Shown: one piece after another, positions 8,758 through 17,422 of the stretch
Layout: every line of letters begins with the position of its first letter
Position numbering within the stretch: the stretch's first letter is position 1
NCBI RefSeq assembly: GCF_945915435.1
Contig: NZ_CAMEFG010000022.1
Location: 1-60,171 of the forward strand
DNA length: 60,171 bases
Reading direction: 5' to 3'
Origin: an uncultured Paracoccus sp.
GTDB lineage: Bacteria; Pseudomonadota; Alphaproteobacteria; Rhodobacterales; Rhodobacteraceae
Notes under the pieces: model-generated
The model's database searches: none
Told to the model about the DNA's origin: nothing
Seen by the model: the letters and a program-made list of their open reading frames with translations, nothing else
Translations under genes and position numbers: made by a program

Positions 8758-10068
8758 ATGACAGCACGCGCCATCCTGTGGGTTCTTTGCGCCTTCGCGG
8801 CGATGGCCTTGCCATTCGTCGTCCTGATGACGGGTGAGCGGGTGCCGGGCACCGGGCGGCTGCGCGATTTCTCGAAAGGGCTGGGGTTCGGCGCGCTGGC
8901 GGGTGCGGGGATGCAATTCGCCCTGACCGCGCGGTTCCGGCGCATGGCCCATCCCTTCGGGATCGACGTGATCTATCTGTTCCACCGCCATATGGCCTGG
9001 GGGATCGTCGCGCTGATGCTGGGCCATTTCGCGATCTTCTGGACCTGGTTTCCCGACGACCTGGGCGAGTTGAACCCCCTGACCGCGAGGTGGGAGCTGA
9101 CGATGGGCCGCTTTGCGCTGCTGTGCTTTCTGGCGCTGGTCGTGACATCGGAACTGCGCAAGCGGCTGGGGATCGAATATGGCCGCTGGCGGCTGGTCCA
9201 TGTCGCGCTGGCGGTCGCGGGCTTTGCCGCCGCCATCGCCCACGTCCTTGGCGTCGGTCATTTCACCGGCACGACCGACAAGCGGCTGGCGATGCTGGGC
9301 GTCACGGCGGGCTGGCTCTTGCTGCTGGCCTGGGTGCGGCTGGCCAAGCCGTGGTGGCAGCTTCGCAACCCGTGGCGCGTGACGGACAACACCGAGCGCG
9401 GCGGCGTCCATACGCTGGTGCTGGAACCGATGGGCCGGGGGCTGCGCCGCCGCAAGCCCGGCCAGTTCGCATGGCTGACCCTTGGCCATTCGCCCTTCGG
9501 CCTGCGCGAGCATCCCTTCACCATCTCGAACCCGCCCGAGGATGGCGCAAAAATCGCCATGTCGATCAAGCCCCTGGGCGACCAGACAAGGGAACTGGTC
9601 AAGACCCGCCCCGGCACGGTGGCGTGGCTGGACGGTCCCTATGGCGCCTTTTCCATCGACATGGAACCGCAGGCCGAGGGCTTCGTGATGATCGCGGGCG
9701 GGATCGGCATCACGCCGATGATCGCCAACCTGCGTTCGATGGCGGCGCGCGGGGACCGGCGCCCGGCGATCCTGATCTACGCCAACCCCGACCGGGAATC
9801 GGTCACCTTCCGCGAGGAACTGGACGACCTGTCCCGCCGCATGCCGCTGCGCGTGGTTCACGTGCTGGAGGATCCGCCCGAAGGCTGGCGGGGCGAATCC
9901 GGCCATATCGACAAGGATATGCTGGCCCGCCACCTGCCCCCGGACAGCCGCGACTGGCCGCATATGCTGTGCGGGCCGCTGCCGCTGACAGACGCGGCCA
10001 AGGCGGCGCTGCGTGATCTGGGCGTGCCGCTGCGCCGGATCGATTCCGAAATCTTCGACATGGTGTAG
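8758..10068 (+). CDS. Ferric-reductase-like membrane flavocytochrome
   Basis: A 436-residue protein with an N-terminal ferric-reductase/NOX-type membrane domain of about six helices (residues 1-195) and a C-terminal ferredoxin-reductase-type FAD/NAD(P) domain. Likely heme-ligand histidines lie in YLFHRHMAW, MLGHFAIF, LVHVALAV and IAHVLGVGH. FAD binding is seen in REHPFTIS, NAD(P) binding in GGIGITPM and LCGPLP. It should move electrons from cytoplasmic NAD(P)H across the membrane. The acceptor (ferric iron, oxygen or another) cannot be told from the sequence. No iron-uptake genes lie beside it. Confidence 0.82.
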   Translation: MTARAILWVLCAFAAMALPFVVLMTGERVPGTGRLRDFSKGLGFGALAGAGMQFALTARFRRMAHPFGIDVIYLFHRHMAWGIVALMLGHFAIFWTWFPDDLGELNPLTARWELTMGRFALLCFLALVVTSELRKRLGIEYGRWRLVHVALAVAGFAAAIAHVLGVGHFTGTTDKRLAMLGVTAGWLLLLAWVRLAKPWWQLRNPWRVTDNTERGGVHTLVLEPMGRGLRRRKPGQFAWLTLGHSPFGLREHPFTISNPPEDGAKIAMSIKPLGDQTRELVKTRPGTVAWLDGPYGAFSIDMEPQAEGFVMIAGGIGITPMIANLRSMAARGDRRPAILIYANPDRESVTFREELDDLSRRMPLRVVHVLEDPPEGWRGESGHIDKDMLARHLPPDSRDWPHMLCGPLPLTDAAKAALRDLGVPLRRIDSEIFDMV

Positions 10069-10072
10069 CCCG

Positions 10073-10156
10073 ATGCGACCCGTCCTTGCCCCCATCCTCG
10101 CCGCCGCCCTGATCGCATGGGCGGGCGCGCTGGCGCTGGTCTTTGCCCTTGGCTGA
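10073..10156 (+). CDS. Possible 27-residue single-pass membrane peptide
   Basis: A small open frame starts five bases after the flavocytochrome stop. It encodes MRPVLAP followed by an unbroken hydrophobic run of about 20 residues (Leu, Ala, Ile, Trp, Val), ending at TGA. The peptide would be one transmembrane helix, possibly an accessory subunit of the flavocytochrome. There is no clear Shine-Dalgarno sequence, so translation would depend on coupling. It may be a chance frame. Confidence 0.3.
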   Translation: MRPVLAPILAAALIAWAGALALVFALG

Positions 10157-10247
10157 CGGCGCCTTCGCGAAGGATTGCCCCGGTCCCACACAAGACGTAT
10201 TCATGTTGCCTACATTCTTTTTTCGGAAATTGGCAGGAGTTTCGTTG

Positions 10248-10946
10248 ATGGCCGGCACCGACCCCCTACCCGAGCGCAGGCGCGGTTCCGGCGTCAAGCT
10301 GGTCTATGAACAGCTACGCGACGAAATCCTGGACCTGGCCCTGCCGCCGGGCTGCCCCATCGACGAGGTTCAACTGGCCGAGCGCTTCGGCATGTCGCGC
10401 ACCCCCATCCGCGAGGCGCTGGTCCGCCTTGCCAGCGACGGGCTGGTCGAGACGCTGCCGAACCGCTCGACCCTGGTCGCGAATATCGACTTTCTGAACC
10501 TGCACACCTTTTTCGACGCGCTGACGCTGATGTATCGCGTGACGACCCGCCTTGCCGCAACATATCACCGCCCCGAGGACCTGGACATCATCCGCGCCCA
10601 TCAGGCCCGGTTCGCGGCTGCGGTGGAAAGGCAAGACGCGCTGGCGATGATCGCGGCCAACCGCGACTTTCACGCCGCCATCGCCGAGGCCGGGCGCAAT
10701 CCCTATTACACCGGCCTGTTCCTGCGCGTGCTGGACGAGGGGCGGCGGTTGCTGCGGCTTTACTACCAGTCCTTCGACGACCGGCTGCCGGTGGAATATG
10801 TCCATGAACACGAGGCGATGATCGCCGCCATCGCGGCCCGCGACACCGCCCTGTGCGACCGGCTGGCGAAATCCCATGCCGACCAGATCGTGCGGCAGAT
10901 CCAGAACTTCCTGGCCCGCGACCAGAGGCAGAACCCCCCGCTCTAG
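10248..10946 (+). CDS. GntR-family (FadR/FCD subfamily) transcriptional regulator
   Basis: A regulator of 232 residues. A winged helix-turn-helix occupies about residues 14-75, with the recognition region LAERFGMSRTPIREAL and wing ASDGLVETLPNR. The all-helical FCD effector domain follows, with metal-binding-type His in NRDFHAAIAEAGRN. The start at 10248 is preceded by GGCAGGAG at a good distance. The gene heads the hydroxyproline locus and most likely controls it. Two candidate palindromic operators lie near by (10958-10967 and 13115-13133). The ligand is inferred to be a hydroxyproline or one of its breakdown products. Confidence 0.85.
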   Translation: MAGTDPLPERRRGSGVKLVYEQLRDEILDLALPPGCPIDEVQLAERFGMSRTPIREALVRLASDGLVETLPNRSTLVANIDFLNLHTFFDALTLMYRVTTRLAATYHRPEDLDIIRAHQARFAAAVERQDALAMIAANRDFHAAIAEAGRNPYYTGLFLRVLDEGRRLLRLYYQSFDDRLPVEYVHEHEAMIAAIAARDTALCDRLAKSHADQIVRQIQNFLARDQRQNPPL

Positions 10947-10957
10947 CTGTCGCTTTA

Positions 10958-10967
10958 TTGTCGACAA
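10958..10967. promoter_or_regulatory. Palindrome TTGTCGACAA, candidate GntR operator
   Basis: A perfect 10-base palindrome lies 12 bases after the GntR stop and 78 bases before the deaminase start. It overlaps a possible -35 (TTGTCG), which is 17 bases from TGTAGG. A TTGT-N2-ACAA core is a common operator type for FCD-group GntR proteins. Assignment is by position only. Confidence 0.4.
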
Positions 10968-11045
10968 ACAAAATGCAAGGTGTAGGATCGTGGTCGAGCG
11001 AATCAGCCGCGCCCGAAGCCGCGCGCCAGCAAGGAGCCATCGAAG

Positions 11046-12008
11046 ATGAACACCCAGATCTTTACCGGCGTCATTCCCGCCCTGATGACGCCCTGCACCG
11101 CCGACCGGCAGCCCGATTACGACGCGCTGGTGCGCAAGGGGCGGGAACTGATCGCGGCGGGAATGTCGGCGGTGGTCTATTGCGGCTCGATGGGCGACTG
11201 GCCGCTGCTGACGGACGCACAGCGGATGATGGGCGTCGAGCGGCTGGTCGGGGCGGGCATCCCGGTGATCGTGGGCACCGGTGCGGTCAACCCGGCGCTT
11301 GCGGTCGCCCATGCCGCCCATGCGCAAAGGACCGGCGCGGCGGGGCTGATGGTCATCCCGCGGGTGCTGTCGCGCGGCGCGTCGGCCACGGCGCAGCGCC
11401 ATCACTTCAAGGCAATCCTCGCCGCCGCCCCCGACCTGCCCGCCGTGATCTACAACAGCCCGCACTACGGGTTCGAGACGCGGGCCGACCTGTTCTTCGC
11501 CCTGCGCGCCGAACATCCCAACCTGATCGGCTTCAAGGAATTCGGCGGTGCCAAGGCGATGAGCTATGCCGCCGAACACATCACCAGCGCCGATGACGGC
11601 GTGATCCTGATGGCGGGCGTCGATACGGGCGTCTACCACGGCTATGTCAAATGCGGCGCGACGGGGACGATCACCGGCATCGGCAACGTCCTGCCGCGCG
11701 AGATCCTGCATTTCGTCGCGCTGGCCAAGGCGGCGGCGGCAGGAGACCCGGATGCCCGCCTGCGCGCGCAGGAACTGGGCGAGGCGCTGGAGGTCCTGTC
11801 CACCTGGGACGAAGGCACCGATCTGGTGCTGTATTACAAGCACATGATGGTCTTGCAGGGGAACCCGGAATATGCCCTGCATTTCAACGAAACGGACGAG
11901 TTGACCCCCAGCCAGCGGGGTTGGGCCGAAGCGCAGTTGCGCCAGTTCCAGAACTGGTATGCGCAATGGAGCAAGCAACCCGGCGCGGTCCGGACATACG
12001 CCGCCTGA
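11046..12008 (+). CDS. DapA-family lyase, probable 1-pyrroline-4-hydroxy-2-carboxylate deaminase
   Basis: A 320-residue (beta/alpha)8-barrel enzyme of the dihydrodipicolinate synthase/N-acetylneuraminate lyase family. The Schiff-base lysine is Lys164 in LIGFKEFGG and the catalytic tyrosine is Tyr136 in VIYNSPHYG. In hydroxyproline pathways this family removes ammonia from 1-pyrroline-4-hydroxy-2-carboxylate to give alpha-ketoglutarate semialdehyde. The presence of a 4-hydroxyproline epimerase and a D-amino acid oxidase downstream supports that role. Other DapA-family reactions remain possible. The start has AGGAG ten bases upstream. No semialdehyde dehydrogenase gene lies in the cluster. Confidence 0.8.
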   Translation: MNTQIFTGVIPALMTPCTADRQPDYDALVRKGRELIAAGMSAVVYCGSMGDWPLLTDAQRMMGVERLVGAGIPVIVGTGAVNPALAVAHAAHAQRTGAAGLMVIPRVLSRGASATAQRHHFKAILAAAPDLPAVIYNSPHYGFETRADLFFALRAEHPNLIGFKEFGGAKAMSYAAEHITSADDGVILMAGVDTGVYHGYVKCGATGTITGIGNVLPREILHFVALAKAAAAGDPDARLRAQELGEALEVLSTWDEGTDLVLYYKHMMVLQGNPEYALHFNETDELTPSQRGWAEAQLRQFQNWYAQWSKQPGAVRTYAA

Positions 12009-12021
12009 CGGGCGCGCCCGC

Positions 12022-12052
12022 AAGGCCCTTCCGAAACCGGAAGGGCCTTTTT
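12022..12052. terminator. Rho-independent terminator between convergent genes
   Basis: A 12-base stem (12022-12033 with 12038-12049) has a four-base loop AAAC and runs into TTTTT. The left arm begins with AAGG, so the reverse strand also ends the stem with CCTT. It sits between the convergent deaminase and reductase genes and could stop transcription from either side, better on the plus strand. Confidence 0.85.
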
Positions 12053-12054
12053 AG

Positions 12055-13086
12055 TCACGCGATGGCGTCCAGCCCCAGATCGTGCCAGCGGTCAAGCTGG
12101 GCCAGTTCGGCCCCGGTCAGGACAATACCCTCGGCCAGCGCCTTTTGCCGGGCCGCGAAACGGCGTTGCGAGGGCAGCCGCGCGCCCTGCCCCTGGATCG
12201 CCTCGAACAGGGTTTCAGCCCGCGCGAAGGGATCGCCCTTGCGGCCTGCGGCGAATTTTTCGGGCGACAGCGCCAGGATCAATTCCCCATGCATCGGCGA
12301 AAGCGTGGTGGCGCCAAGGAAGTCCAGAACCTCGGGGCTGGTCAGGTCGCCGATCATGATCCCGGCCAGCAATTCGATCATCGTGCCGATGGCCGATCCC
12401 TTATGCCCGCCGAATGGCAGCATCGCGCCCGCCAGCGCGGCCTCGGGGTCGGTGGTGGGCCGGCCCGCGGCGTCGATCGCCCAGCCTTCGGGCAGCGGCT
12501 TGCCCGCGCGGCGATGCAGCTCGATCTCGCCCCGCGCGGCGACCGAAGTGGCAAAGTCGAAGACATAGGGCGGCGCATCGCGGCGCGGCCAGCCGAAGGC
12601 GAAAGGGTTGGTGCCCAGCAAGGGGCTTGTGCCGCCCGTCGGCACAACCGTCGCATAGCTGGGGCACATGACCAGCGCGGCAAGCCCGTGATCGGTCACC
12701 GCCTCGACCTCGGGCCAGAGGGCCGAGAAATGGGAACAGTCGTTGACCACCAGCGCCGCCAGCCCCAATTCCCTGGCGCGTTCGGCCAGCGCGGGCAGGC
12801 CAAGCTCGAATGCCGGGGTGGAAAAGCCGCCCCGCGCATTCACCCGCAGGATGGCGCTGCCGGTGCAGGGGTCCAGTTCCGGGATGGCGGTGCCGTCGGC
12901 CTTGCCGGCCCGCAGCGTGCGCAGGACCCCCTCGATCCGGTAGATGCCATGCGACTTGCAACCGTCCCGCTCTCCGGCCACGATCACGCGCGAAAGTGCG
13001 GCGGCCTGCACCGCATTCGTGCCTGCCCGCAGGAAGATTTCCTCGATCCGCCCGCGCAGGTCCTCGACCGTCAATCCGTGTTCCAT
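12055..13086 (-). CDS. LDH2/MDH2-family oxidoreductase, probable delta-1-pyrroline-2-carboxylate reductase
   Basis: A 343-residue NAD(P)H-dependent enzyme of the malate/L-lactate dehydrogenase 2 family, which includes the pyrroline/piperideine-2-carboxylate reductases. Family signatures are CKSHGIYR near residue 45, GTNPFAFGWPR near 155, and FGGHKGSAIG near 225. In this context it would reduce delta-1-pyrroline-2-carboxylate, made by the aconitase X dehydratase at the other end of the locus, to L-proline. The start at 13086 is fixed by GGAGGG six bases upstream; a longer start at 13119 has no such site. It is transcribed divergently from the ABC importer. Confidence 0.82.
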   Translation of the reverse strand: MEHGLTVEDLRGRIEEIFLRAGTNAVQAAALSRVIVAGERDGCKSHGIYRIEGVLRTLRAGKADGTAIPELDPCTGSAILRVNARGGFSTPAFELGLPALAERARELGLAALVVNDCSHFSALWPEVEAVTDHGLAALVMCPSYATVVPTGGTSPLLGTNPFAFGWPRRDAPPYVFDFATSVAARGEIELHRRAGKPLPEGWAIDAAGRPTTDPEAALAGAMLPFGGHKGSAIGTMIELLAGIMIGDLTSPEVLDFLGATTLSPMHGELILALSPEKFAAGRKGDPFARAETLFEAIQGQGARLPSQRRFAARQKALAEGIVLTGAELAQLDRWHDLGLDAIA

Positions 13087-13114
13087 GCTTTCCCTCCGAA
13101 GATGACCGGCTATC

Positions 13115-13133
13115 TGCATACATCAAATATGCA
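13115..13133. promoter_or_regulatory. Inverted repeat TGCATA-N7-TATGCA, candidate operator
   Basis: A perfect 6-base inverted repeat with a 7-base spacer lies 28 bases upstream of the reductase start, in the divergent region between the reductase and the ABC importer. It is a plausible binding site for the locus GntR regulator. Its sequence differs from the TTGTCGACAA palindrome, so a second regulator is also possible. Confidence 0.4.
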
Positions 13134-13177
13134 ATAAGGGAAAGGCGGGCAGGCCGGGGGCGCGCTTCGGGCGATTT

Positions 13178-13197
13178 TTGTATAATCCTTGTATTAT
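13178..13197 (+). promoter_or_regulatory. Candidate promoter with TATAAT and paired TTGTAT repeats
   Basis: In an AT-rich pocket the sequence TTGTATAAT (13178-13186) is followed one helical turn later by TTGTATTAT (13189-13197). TATAAT at 13181-13186 is a perfect -10 for the importer operon starting at 13288. No good -35 is visible, which suggests dependence on an activator. The repeats may also be regulator half-sites. Confidence 0.35.
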
Positions 13198-13287
13198 TAA
13201 ATTGCTTTTGCGGAAAACTTCTGCGGATATTGAGCGATATGGAATCGGTCGTGAACAGACCGGCCACGACAACGACAGGAGAAGGTC

Positions 13288-14088
13288 ATGAAGAAGCTCA
13301 CCCTCACGCTCGGCCTGCTGGCATTCGCGGCCCCTTCATATGCGGACAAGCTTGACGACATCATCGCCTCGGGGACGCTGCGCTGCGCGGTGGTGCTGGA
13401 CTTTCCGCCCATGGGGATGCGGGACGAAAGCAACAACCCCATCGGCTTCGACGTGGATTATTGCAACGATCTTGCCGCAGCGCTTGGCGTGAATGCCGAG
13501 ATCGTCGAGACCCCCTTCCCCGAGCGTATCCCCGCGCTGATGTCGGGCCGCGTCGATGTCGGCGTCGCCTCGACCTCGGACACGCTGGAGCGCGCCAAGA
13601 CGGTCGGCATGTCGATCCCCTATTACGCCTTTGAAAACGCGGTGACGGTGAACGACAATTCCGGCATCACCGATTGGGAAGGGATGCGCGGCAAGACCGT
13701 GGGCGCGACTGCGGGCACCTATGAGGCGATCTGGCTGGAAGGGCAGATCAACGAATGGGGCGAGGGCACCTTCCGCCCCTACCAGACGCAGGCCGACGTC
13801 TTTCTTGCGCTGAGCCAAGGCCAGCTTGACGCCACCGTTTCCACCGTCGAGGTGGCGAATGCCAATGTCGCCTCGGGCAATTTCCCCGGCATCTCGGTCG
13901 TGGACAAGGCGCCGATGGTGCCCGATTACGTCGCACTGTTCACGCTGCGCGAGGAATACGGGCTGATCAACTATCTCAACCTGTTCGTGAACCAGCAGGT
14001 CCGCACCGGCCGCTATGCCGAACTTTACGAAAAATGGATCGGCGAGGGCGAGCCTGCCGACCTGACCATCCCCGGCATCTACCGCTGA
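13288..14088 (+). CDS. ABC importer periplasmic binding protein, polar amino acid family
   Basis: A 266-residue secreted protein with a Sec signal peptide (about residues 1-19, ending PSYA). It belongs to the family 3 extracellular solute-binding proteins: the opening pattern GTLRCAVVLDFPPMGM, then GFDVDYCNDLA, and SGRVDVGVAS, where the arginine and aspartate bind the amino acid backbone. It feeds the two permeases and ATPase that follow. Since the rest of the operon breaks down hydroxyproline, the ligand is inferred to be hydroxyproline or a stereoisomer. AGGAGAAGG precedes the ATG. Confidence 0.87.
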   Translation: MKKLTLTLGLLAFAAPSYADKLDDIIASGTLRCAVVLDFPPMGMRDESNNPIGFDVDYCNDLAAALGVNAEIVETPFPERIPALMSGRVDVGVASTSDTLERAKTVGMSIPYYAFENAVTVNDNSGITDWEGMRGKTVGATAGTYEAIWLEGQINEWGEGTFRPYQTQADVFLALSQGQLDATVSTVEVANANVASGNFPGISVVDKAPMVPDYVALFTLREEYGLINYLNLFVNQQVRTGRYAELYEKWIGEGEPADLTIPGIYR

Positions 14089-14146
14089 GGCGAACCCTTC
14101 CGGGGGCGGACGCGCGCCGCCCCCGGCTGCATTCAGGGGGGCGGTC

Positions 14147-14812
14147 ATGTTCAACTATACCTTTCAATGGAAGCAGGCGATGGCCCGGCTTCCGCAAATG
14201 CTGGACGGCGCGCTGGTCACCATGCAGATCGCGCTGTTGTCGATGCTGCTGGGCATCCTGTTGGCCGTGGTGCTGACGATGTTCCGCCTGTCCGGCATCC
14301 GCGTGCTGGCGGGCTTCACGAAAACATGGGTCGAGATCGCCCGCAACACGCCCGCGCTGTTCCAGATCTACATGGCGCATTTCGGGGTGGCGAGCCTTGG
14401 GATCTATCTCAACCCCTTTCTGTCGCTGCTGGTCGGCATCACCTTCAACAACGCGGGTTACCTGGCCGAGAACTTCCGCGGCGCGCTCAAGGCGATCCCC
14501 GACACCCAGACCCGCGCCGCGCGCTCGCTTGGCCTTGGCGCGGTGGGGGCGTTCCGTCATGTCGTGCTGCCGCAGATGCTGCGGATTTCCTTCCTGCCGA
14601 TGACGAACCAGATGGTCTGGGCGATCCTGATGACCTCGCTTGGCGTCACCGTGGGGATGAACACCGACCTTTACGGCGTCACGCAGGACCTGAACGCGCT
14701 GACCTTCCGCACGTTCGAACTGTTCGCCATCGCGGCGGTGATCTTCTACGTCATCACCAAGGTCATCACCCTTGGCGCGCGCCTGATCGCGGCGCGGCTG
14801 TTTCGCTACTAG
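14147..14812 (+). CDS. ABC importer permease 1, His/Glu/Gln/polar amino acid type
   Basis: A 221-residue membrane protein with about five helices. It carries the HisM-type permease fold and the coupling loop EAA-like motif around AARSLGLGAVGAFRHVVLPQML. It pairs with the second permease ten bases downstream to form the channel of a PAAT-family importer. RBS-like GGGGGG lies just ahead of the ATG. Confidence 0.88.
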   Translation: MFNYTFQWKQAMARLPQMLDGALVTMQIALLSMLLGILLAVVLTMFRLSGIRVLAGFTKTWVEIARNTPALFQIYMAHFGVASLGIYLNPFLSLLVGITFNNAGYLAENFRGALKAIPDTQTRAARSLGLGAVGAFRHVVLPQMLRISFLPMTNQMVWAILMTSLGVTVGMNTDLYGVTQDLNALTFRTFELFAIAAVIFYVITKVITLGARLIAARLFRY

Positions 14813-14821
14813 GGGGCCGCC

Positions 14822-15475
14822 ATGTTCGACACCGCCCTGACCGCCAACGACTTCATCTTCCTTGCCAAGGGGGCGTGGATGACGATCCTCGTCACCATCG
14901 TTTCCGTCATCGCGGGGACCGTGCTTGGGATCGTCTTCGGCACCTTCCGCTATCAGGTGGGGCCGATCTGGGCCGCGCCGCTGACCTTCGTGCTGGATAT
15001 CTTCCGCTCGATCCCGCTCTTGATCCAGCTTGTGCTGGCCAACGCCTTCCTGGGCACGGTGCTGCGCCTGAACCTGAGCGGGCTGACCATCGCCTGCATC
15101 GTCCTGTCGATGTATTGCGCCGCCTATTGCGCCGAGATCGTGCGCGGCGGCATCGAGGCCGTCCCCACCACCACCCGCCGCGCCGCGCGCTCGCTTGGGC
15201 TGACATGGTGGCAGGACATGCGCGAAATCGTGCTGCCGCTGGCCACCCGCGTCGCCCTGCCGTCCTGGATCGGGCTGGCGCTTGGGGTGATGAAGGATTC
15301 CGCGCTGGTCTATGTCGTGCAGGTCACGGAACTGCTGCGCTCGACCCAGATCCTGATCACGCGCTTGCAGGAACCGCTGCTGCTGTTGATGATCTGCGGG
15401 GCGTTCTATTTCGTCATCTCGTTCCCGCTGGCGCGTTTCGGCGGATACCTTGAAAAACGGTGGTCCCATGATTGA
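14822..15475 (+). CDS. ABC importer permease 2, polar amino acid type
   Basis: A 217-residue membrane protein with about five helices and the coupling motif RRAARSLGLTWWQDMREIVLP. The segment AAYCAEIVRGGIEAVP is typical for this family. Its 3' end overlaps the ATPase gene by eight bases, so the two are translationally coupled. It forms the heterodimeric channel with the preceding permease. Confidence 0.88.
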   Translation: MFDTALTANDFIFLAKGAWMTILVTIVSVIAGTVLGIVFGTFRYQVGPIWAAPLTFVLDIFRSIPLLIQLVLANAFLGTVLRLNLSGLTIACIVLSMYCAAYCAEIVRGGIEAVPTTTRRAARSLGLTWWQDMREIVLPLATRVALPSWIGLALGVMKDSALVYVVQVTELLRSTQILITRLQEPLLLLMICGAFYFVISFPLARFGGYLEKRWSHD

Positions 15476-16193
15476 GATCGAAAACGTCCGCAAATCCTTC
15501 GGCCCGCTGGAGGTGTTGAAAGGCATCGACCTGACCGTGCAGAATGGCGAGGTGCTGACGGTGATCGGCGGTTCGGGTTCGGGCAAATCGACGCTGCTGA
15601 CCTGCATCAACGGGCTGGAGCCGATCGATTCGGGCCGCATCCTGATCGACGGGACCGAGGTTCACGCCAAGGGCACCGACCTGAACAAGCTGCGCCGCAA
15701 GGTCGGCATCGTCTTTCAGCAATGGAACGCCTTCCCGCATCTGACCGTGCTGGAAAACGTGACGCTGGCCCCGCGCAAGGTGCTGGGGATGGCGCGCGCG
15801 CAGGCCGAGGAAATCGCGGTCAGGCAACTCAACCACGTCGGCCTTGGCGACAAGCTGAAAACCTATCCCGGCAGGCTGTCGGGCGGGCAGCAGCAGCGCA
15901 TGGCGATTGCCCGCGCGCTGGCCATGTCGCCCCGATACATGCTGTTCGACGAGGTGACATCGGCCCTTGACCCGCAACTGGTGGGCGAGGTTCTGGATAC
16001 GCTGAAGATGCTGGCGCAGGAAGGCATGACCATGATCCTCGTCACCCACGAGATGGCCTTCGCCCGCGACGTGTCCGACCGCGTGGCCTTCTTCCATCAG
16101 GGCGTCATGGCCGAGATCGGCCCGCCCGCCCATATCTTCGGCGATCCGCAGCACCCCGAAACCCGCAAGTTCCTGTCGAGCAGCAGGCAATGA
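15468..16193 (+). CDS. ABC importer ATPase, polar amino acid type
   Basis: A 241-residue ATPase. Walker A GGSGSGKST is at about 36-44, the Q-loop is FQQWNAFPH, the signature is LSGGQQQR, Walker B is YMLFDEVTSALDP, and the switch His is VTHEM. The start at MIEIENV (15468) is chosen because it aligns with the family N-terminus and overlaps the permease stop by eight bases. The gene overlaps the oxidase by ATGA, so import and breakdown genes form one operon. Confidence 0.9.
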   Translation: MIEIENVRKSFGPLEVLKGIDLTVQNGEVLTVIGGSGSGKSTLLTCINGLEPIDSGRILIDGTEVHAKGTDLNKLRRKVGIVFQQWNAFPHLTVLENVTLAPRKVLGMARAQAEEIAVRQLNHVGLGDKLKTYPGRLSGGQQQRMAIARALAMSPRYMLFDEVTSALDPQLVGEVLDTLKMLAQEGMTMILVTHEMAFARDVSDRVAFFHQGVMAEIGPPAHIFGDPQHPETRKFLSSSRQ

Positions 16194-17422
16194 CCCAGCG
16201 GGTCGTCGTCATCGGGGCGGGCGTGGTCGGGCTGTCCGTCGCGCTTGCCGCGCAGGCGCGCGGGCTGGACGTGACGGTGATCGACCGCGAAGGCCCTGCG
16301 GCGGGGGCGTCCACCGGCAACGCAGGCGCCTTCGCCTTCACCGACATCCTGCCGCTGGCCTCGCCCCGGATCATGCGGCAGGCGCCGAAATGGCTGCTGG
16401 ACCCGCTTGGCCCCCTGTCCGTGCCGCCCGCCTACGCGCTGAAGATCGCGCCCTGGATGTGGCGCTTCTGGCGGGCGTGTTCGCCTGCCCGCGTCGCGGC
16501 CTCGACCACCGCGCAGACCGCGCTGATGGACCTGTCCAGGGCCGAGCTTGAGCCTTTCCTGACCGCGACCGGCACCCTGCCGATGCTGCGCCGCGAGGGC
16601 AATCTGCAAGTCTATGAATCGCAAGCCGAATTCGACGCCGCCCTGCCCGGCTGGCAGGCGCGCACGGACCACGGCATCGAATTTCAGCACATGACGCCGG
16701 AACAGATGGCCGAGGTCCAGCCCGGCCTCGCGCCGCGCTTCACGCATGGCACCTTTACCCCCGGTTGGTATTCCATCGCCGATCCGCGCGACTATACCCT
16801 TGCACTCGCCGACCGTTTCCGCGCGAACGGCGGCACCATCACCATTGCCGAGGCGACCGGGCTGACCCCCGACGGCGTGCTGACCGCGCAGGGCAAGCTG
16901 CCGGGCCGGGTCGTGCTGGCGGCGGGGGCGTTCTCGCACCTTCTGGCGCGCACGCTTGGCGTCCGCATTCCGCTGGAGACGGAACGGGGCTATAACACCA
17001 CCCTGCCCTTGGATGCTTTTGAGTTGCGCACCCAGATCACCTTCGGCGGGCATGGCTTTGTCGTCACGCGGCTGAACTCGGGCATCCGCGTCGGGGGCGC
17101 GGTAGAACTGGGCGGGCTGGACCTGCCGCCGAACTATCGCCGCGCCGATGCGATGCTGCGCAAGGCCGCCACCTTCCTGCCGGGACTTAGGACCACGGGC
17201 GGGACGCAATGGATGGGCTTTCGCCCCTCGCTGCCCGACAGCCTGCCCGCCATCGGCCCGTTGCCCGGCCATCCCGGCGTGATCTGCGCCTTCGGCCACG
17301 GCCATCTGGGCCTGACCCAATCGCCCGGCACGGCGCGGCTGGTCGCCGACCTGCTGGCCGGTGGGCCCGTGCCCATCGACCTGACCCCCTTCGACCCCGC
17401 ACGTTTCCAAAGGCGATCATGA
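16190..17422 (+). CDS. FAD-dependent D-amino acid oxidoreductase, probable D-hydroxyproline dehydrogenase
   Basis: A 410-residue flavoprotein of the DAO/DadA family. The dinucleotide-binding motif VIGAGVVGLSVALAA is at residues 6-20, and the C-terminal FAD-binding stretch GFRPSLPDSLPAIGP-CAFGHGHLG is also typical. It would oxidise cis-4-hydroxy-D-proline, the product of the epimerase whose gene overlaps it by ATGA, to 1-pyrroline-4-hydroxy-2-carboxylate. It is a single-subunit form, not the three-subunit LhpB/E type. Substrate is inferred from context; a general D-amino acid or D-proline role is possible. Confidence 0.83.
   Translation: MTQRVVVIGAGVVGLSVALAAQARGLDVTVIDREGPAAGASTGNAGAFAFTDILPLASPRIMRQAPKWLLDPLGPLSVPPAYALKIAPWMWRFWRACSPARVAASTTAQTALMDLSRAELEPFLTATGTLPMLRREGNLQVYESQAEFDAALPGWQARTDHGIEFQHMTPEQMAEVQPGLAPRFTHGTFTPGWYSIADPRDYTLALADRFRANGGTITIAEATGLTPDGVLTAQGKLPGRVVLAAGAFSHLLARTLGVRIPLETERGYNTTLPLDAFELRTQITFGGHGFVVTRLNSGIRVGGAVELGGLDLPPNYRRADAMLRKAATFLPGLRTTGGTQWMGFRPSLPDSLPAIGPLPGHPGVICAFGHGHLGLTQSPGTARLVADLLAGGPVPIDLTPFDPARFQRRS

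Noticed and set aside
13976..15640. Long minus-strand frame across the ABC importer genes
   Set aside because: Low-complexity Arg/Gln/Asp composition and no family feature. The plus strand codes for clear permeases and an ATPase here.
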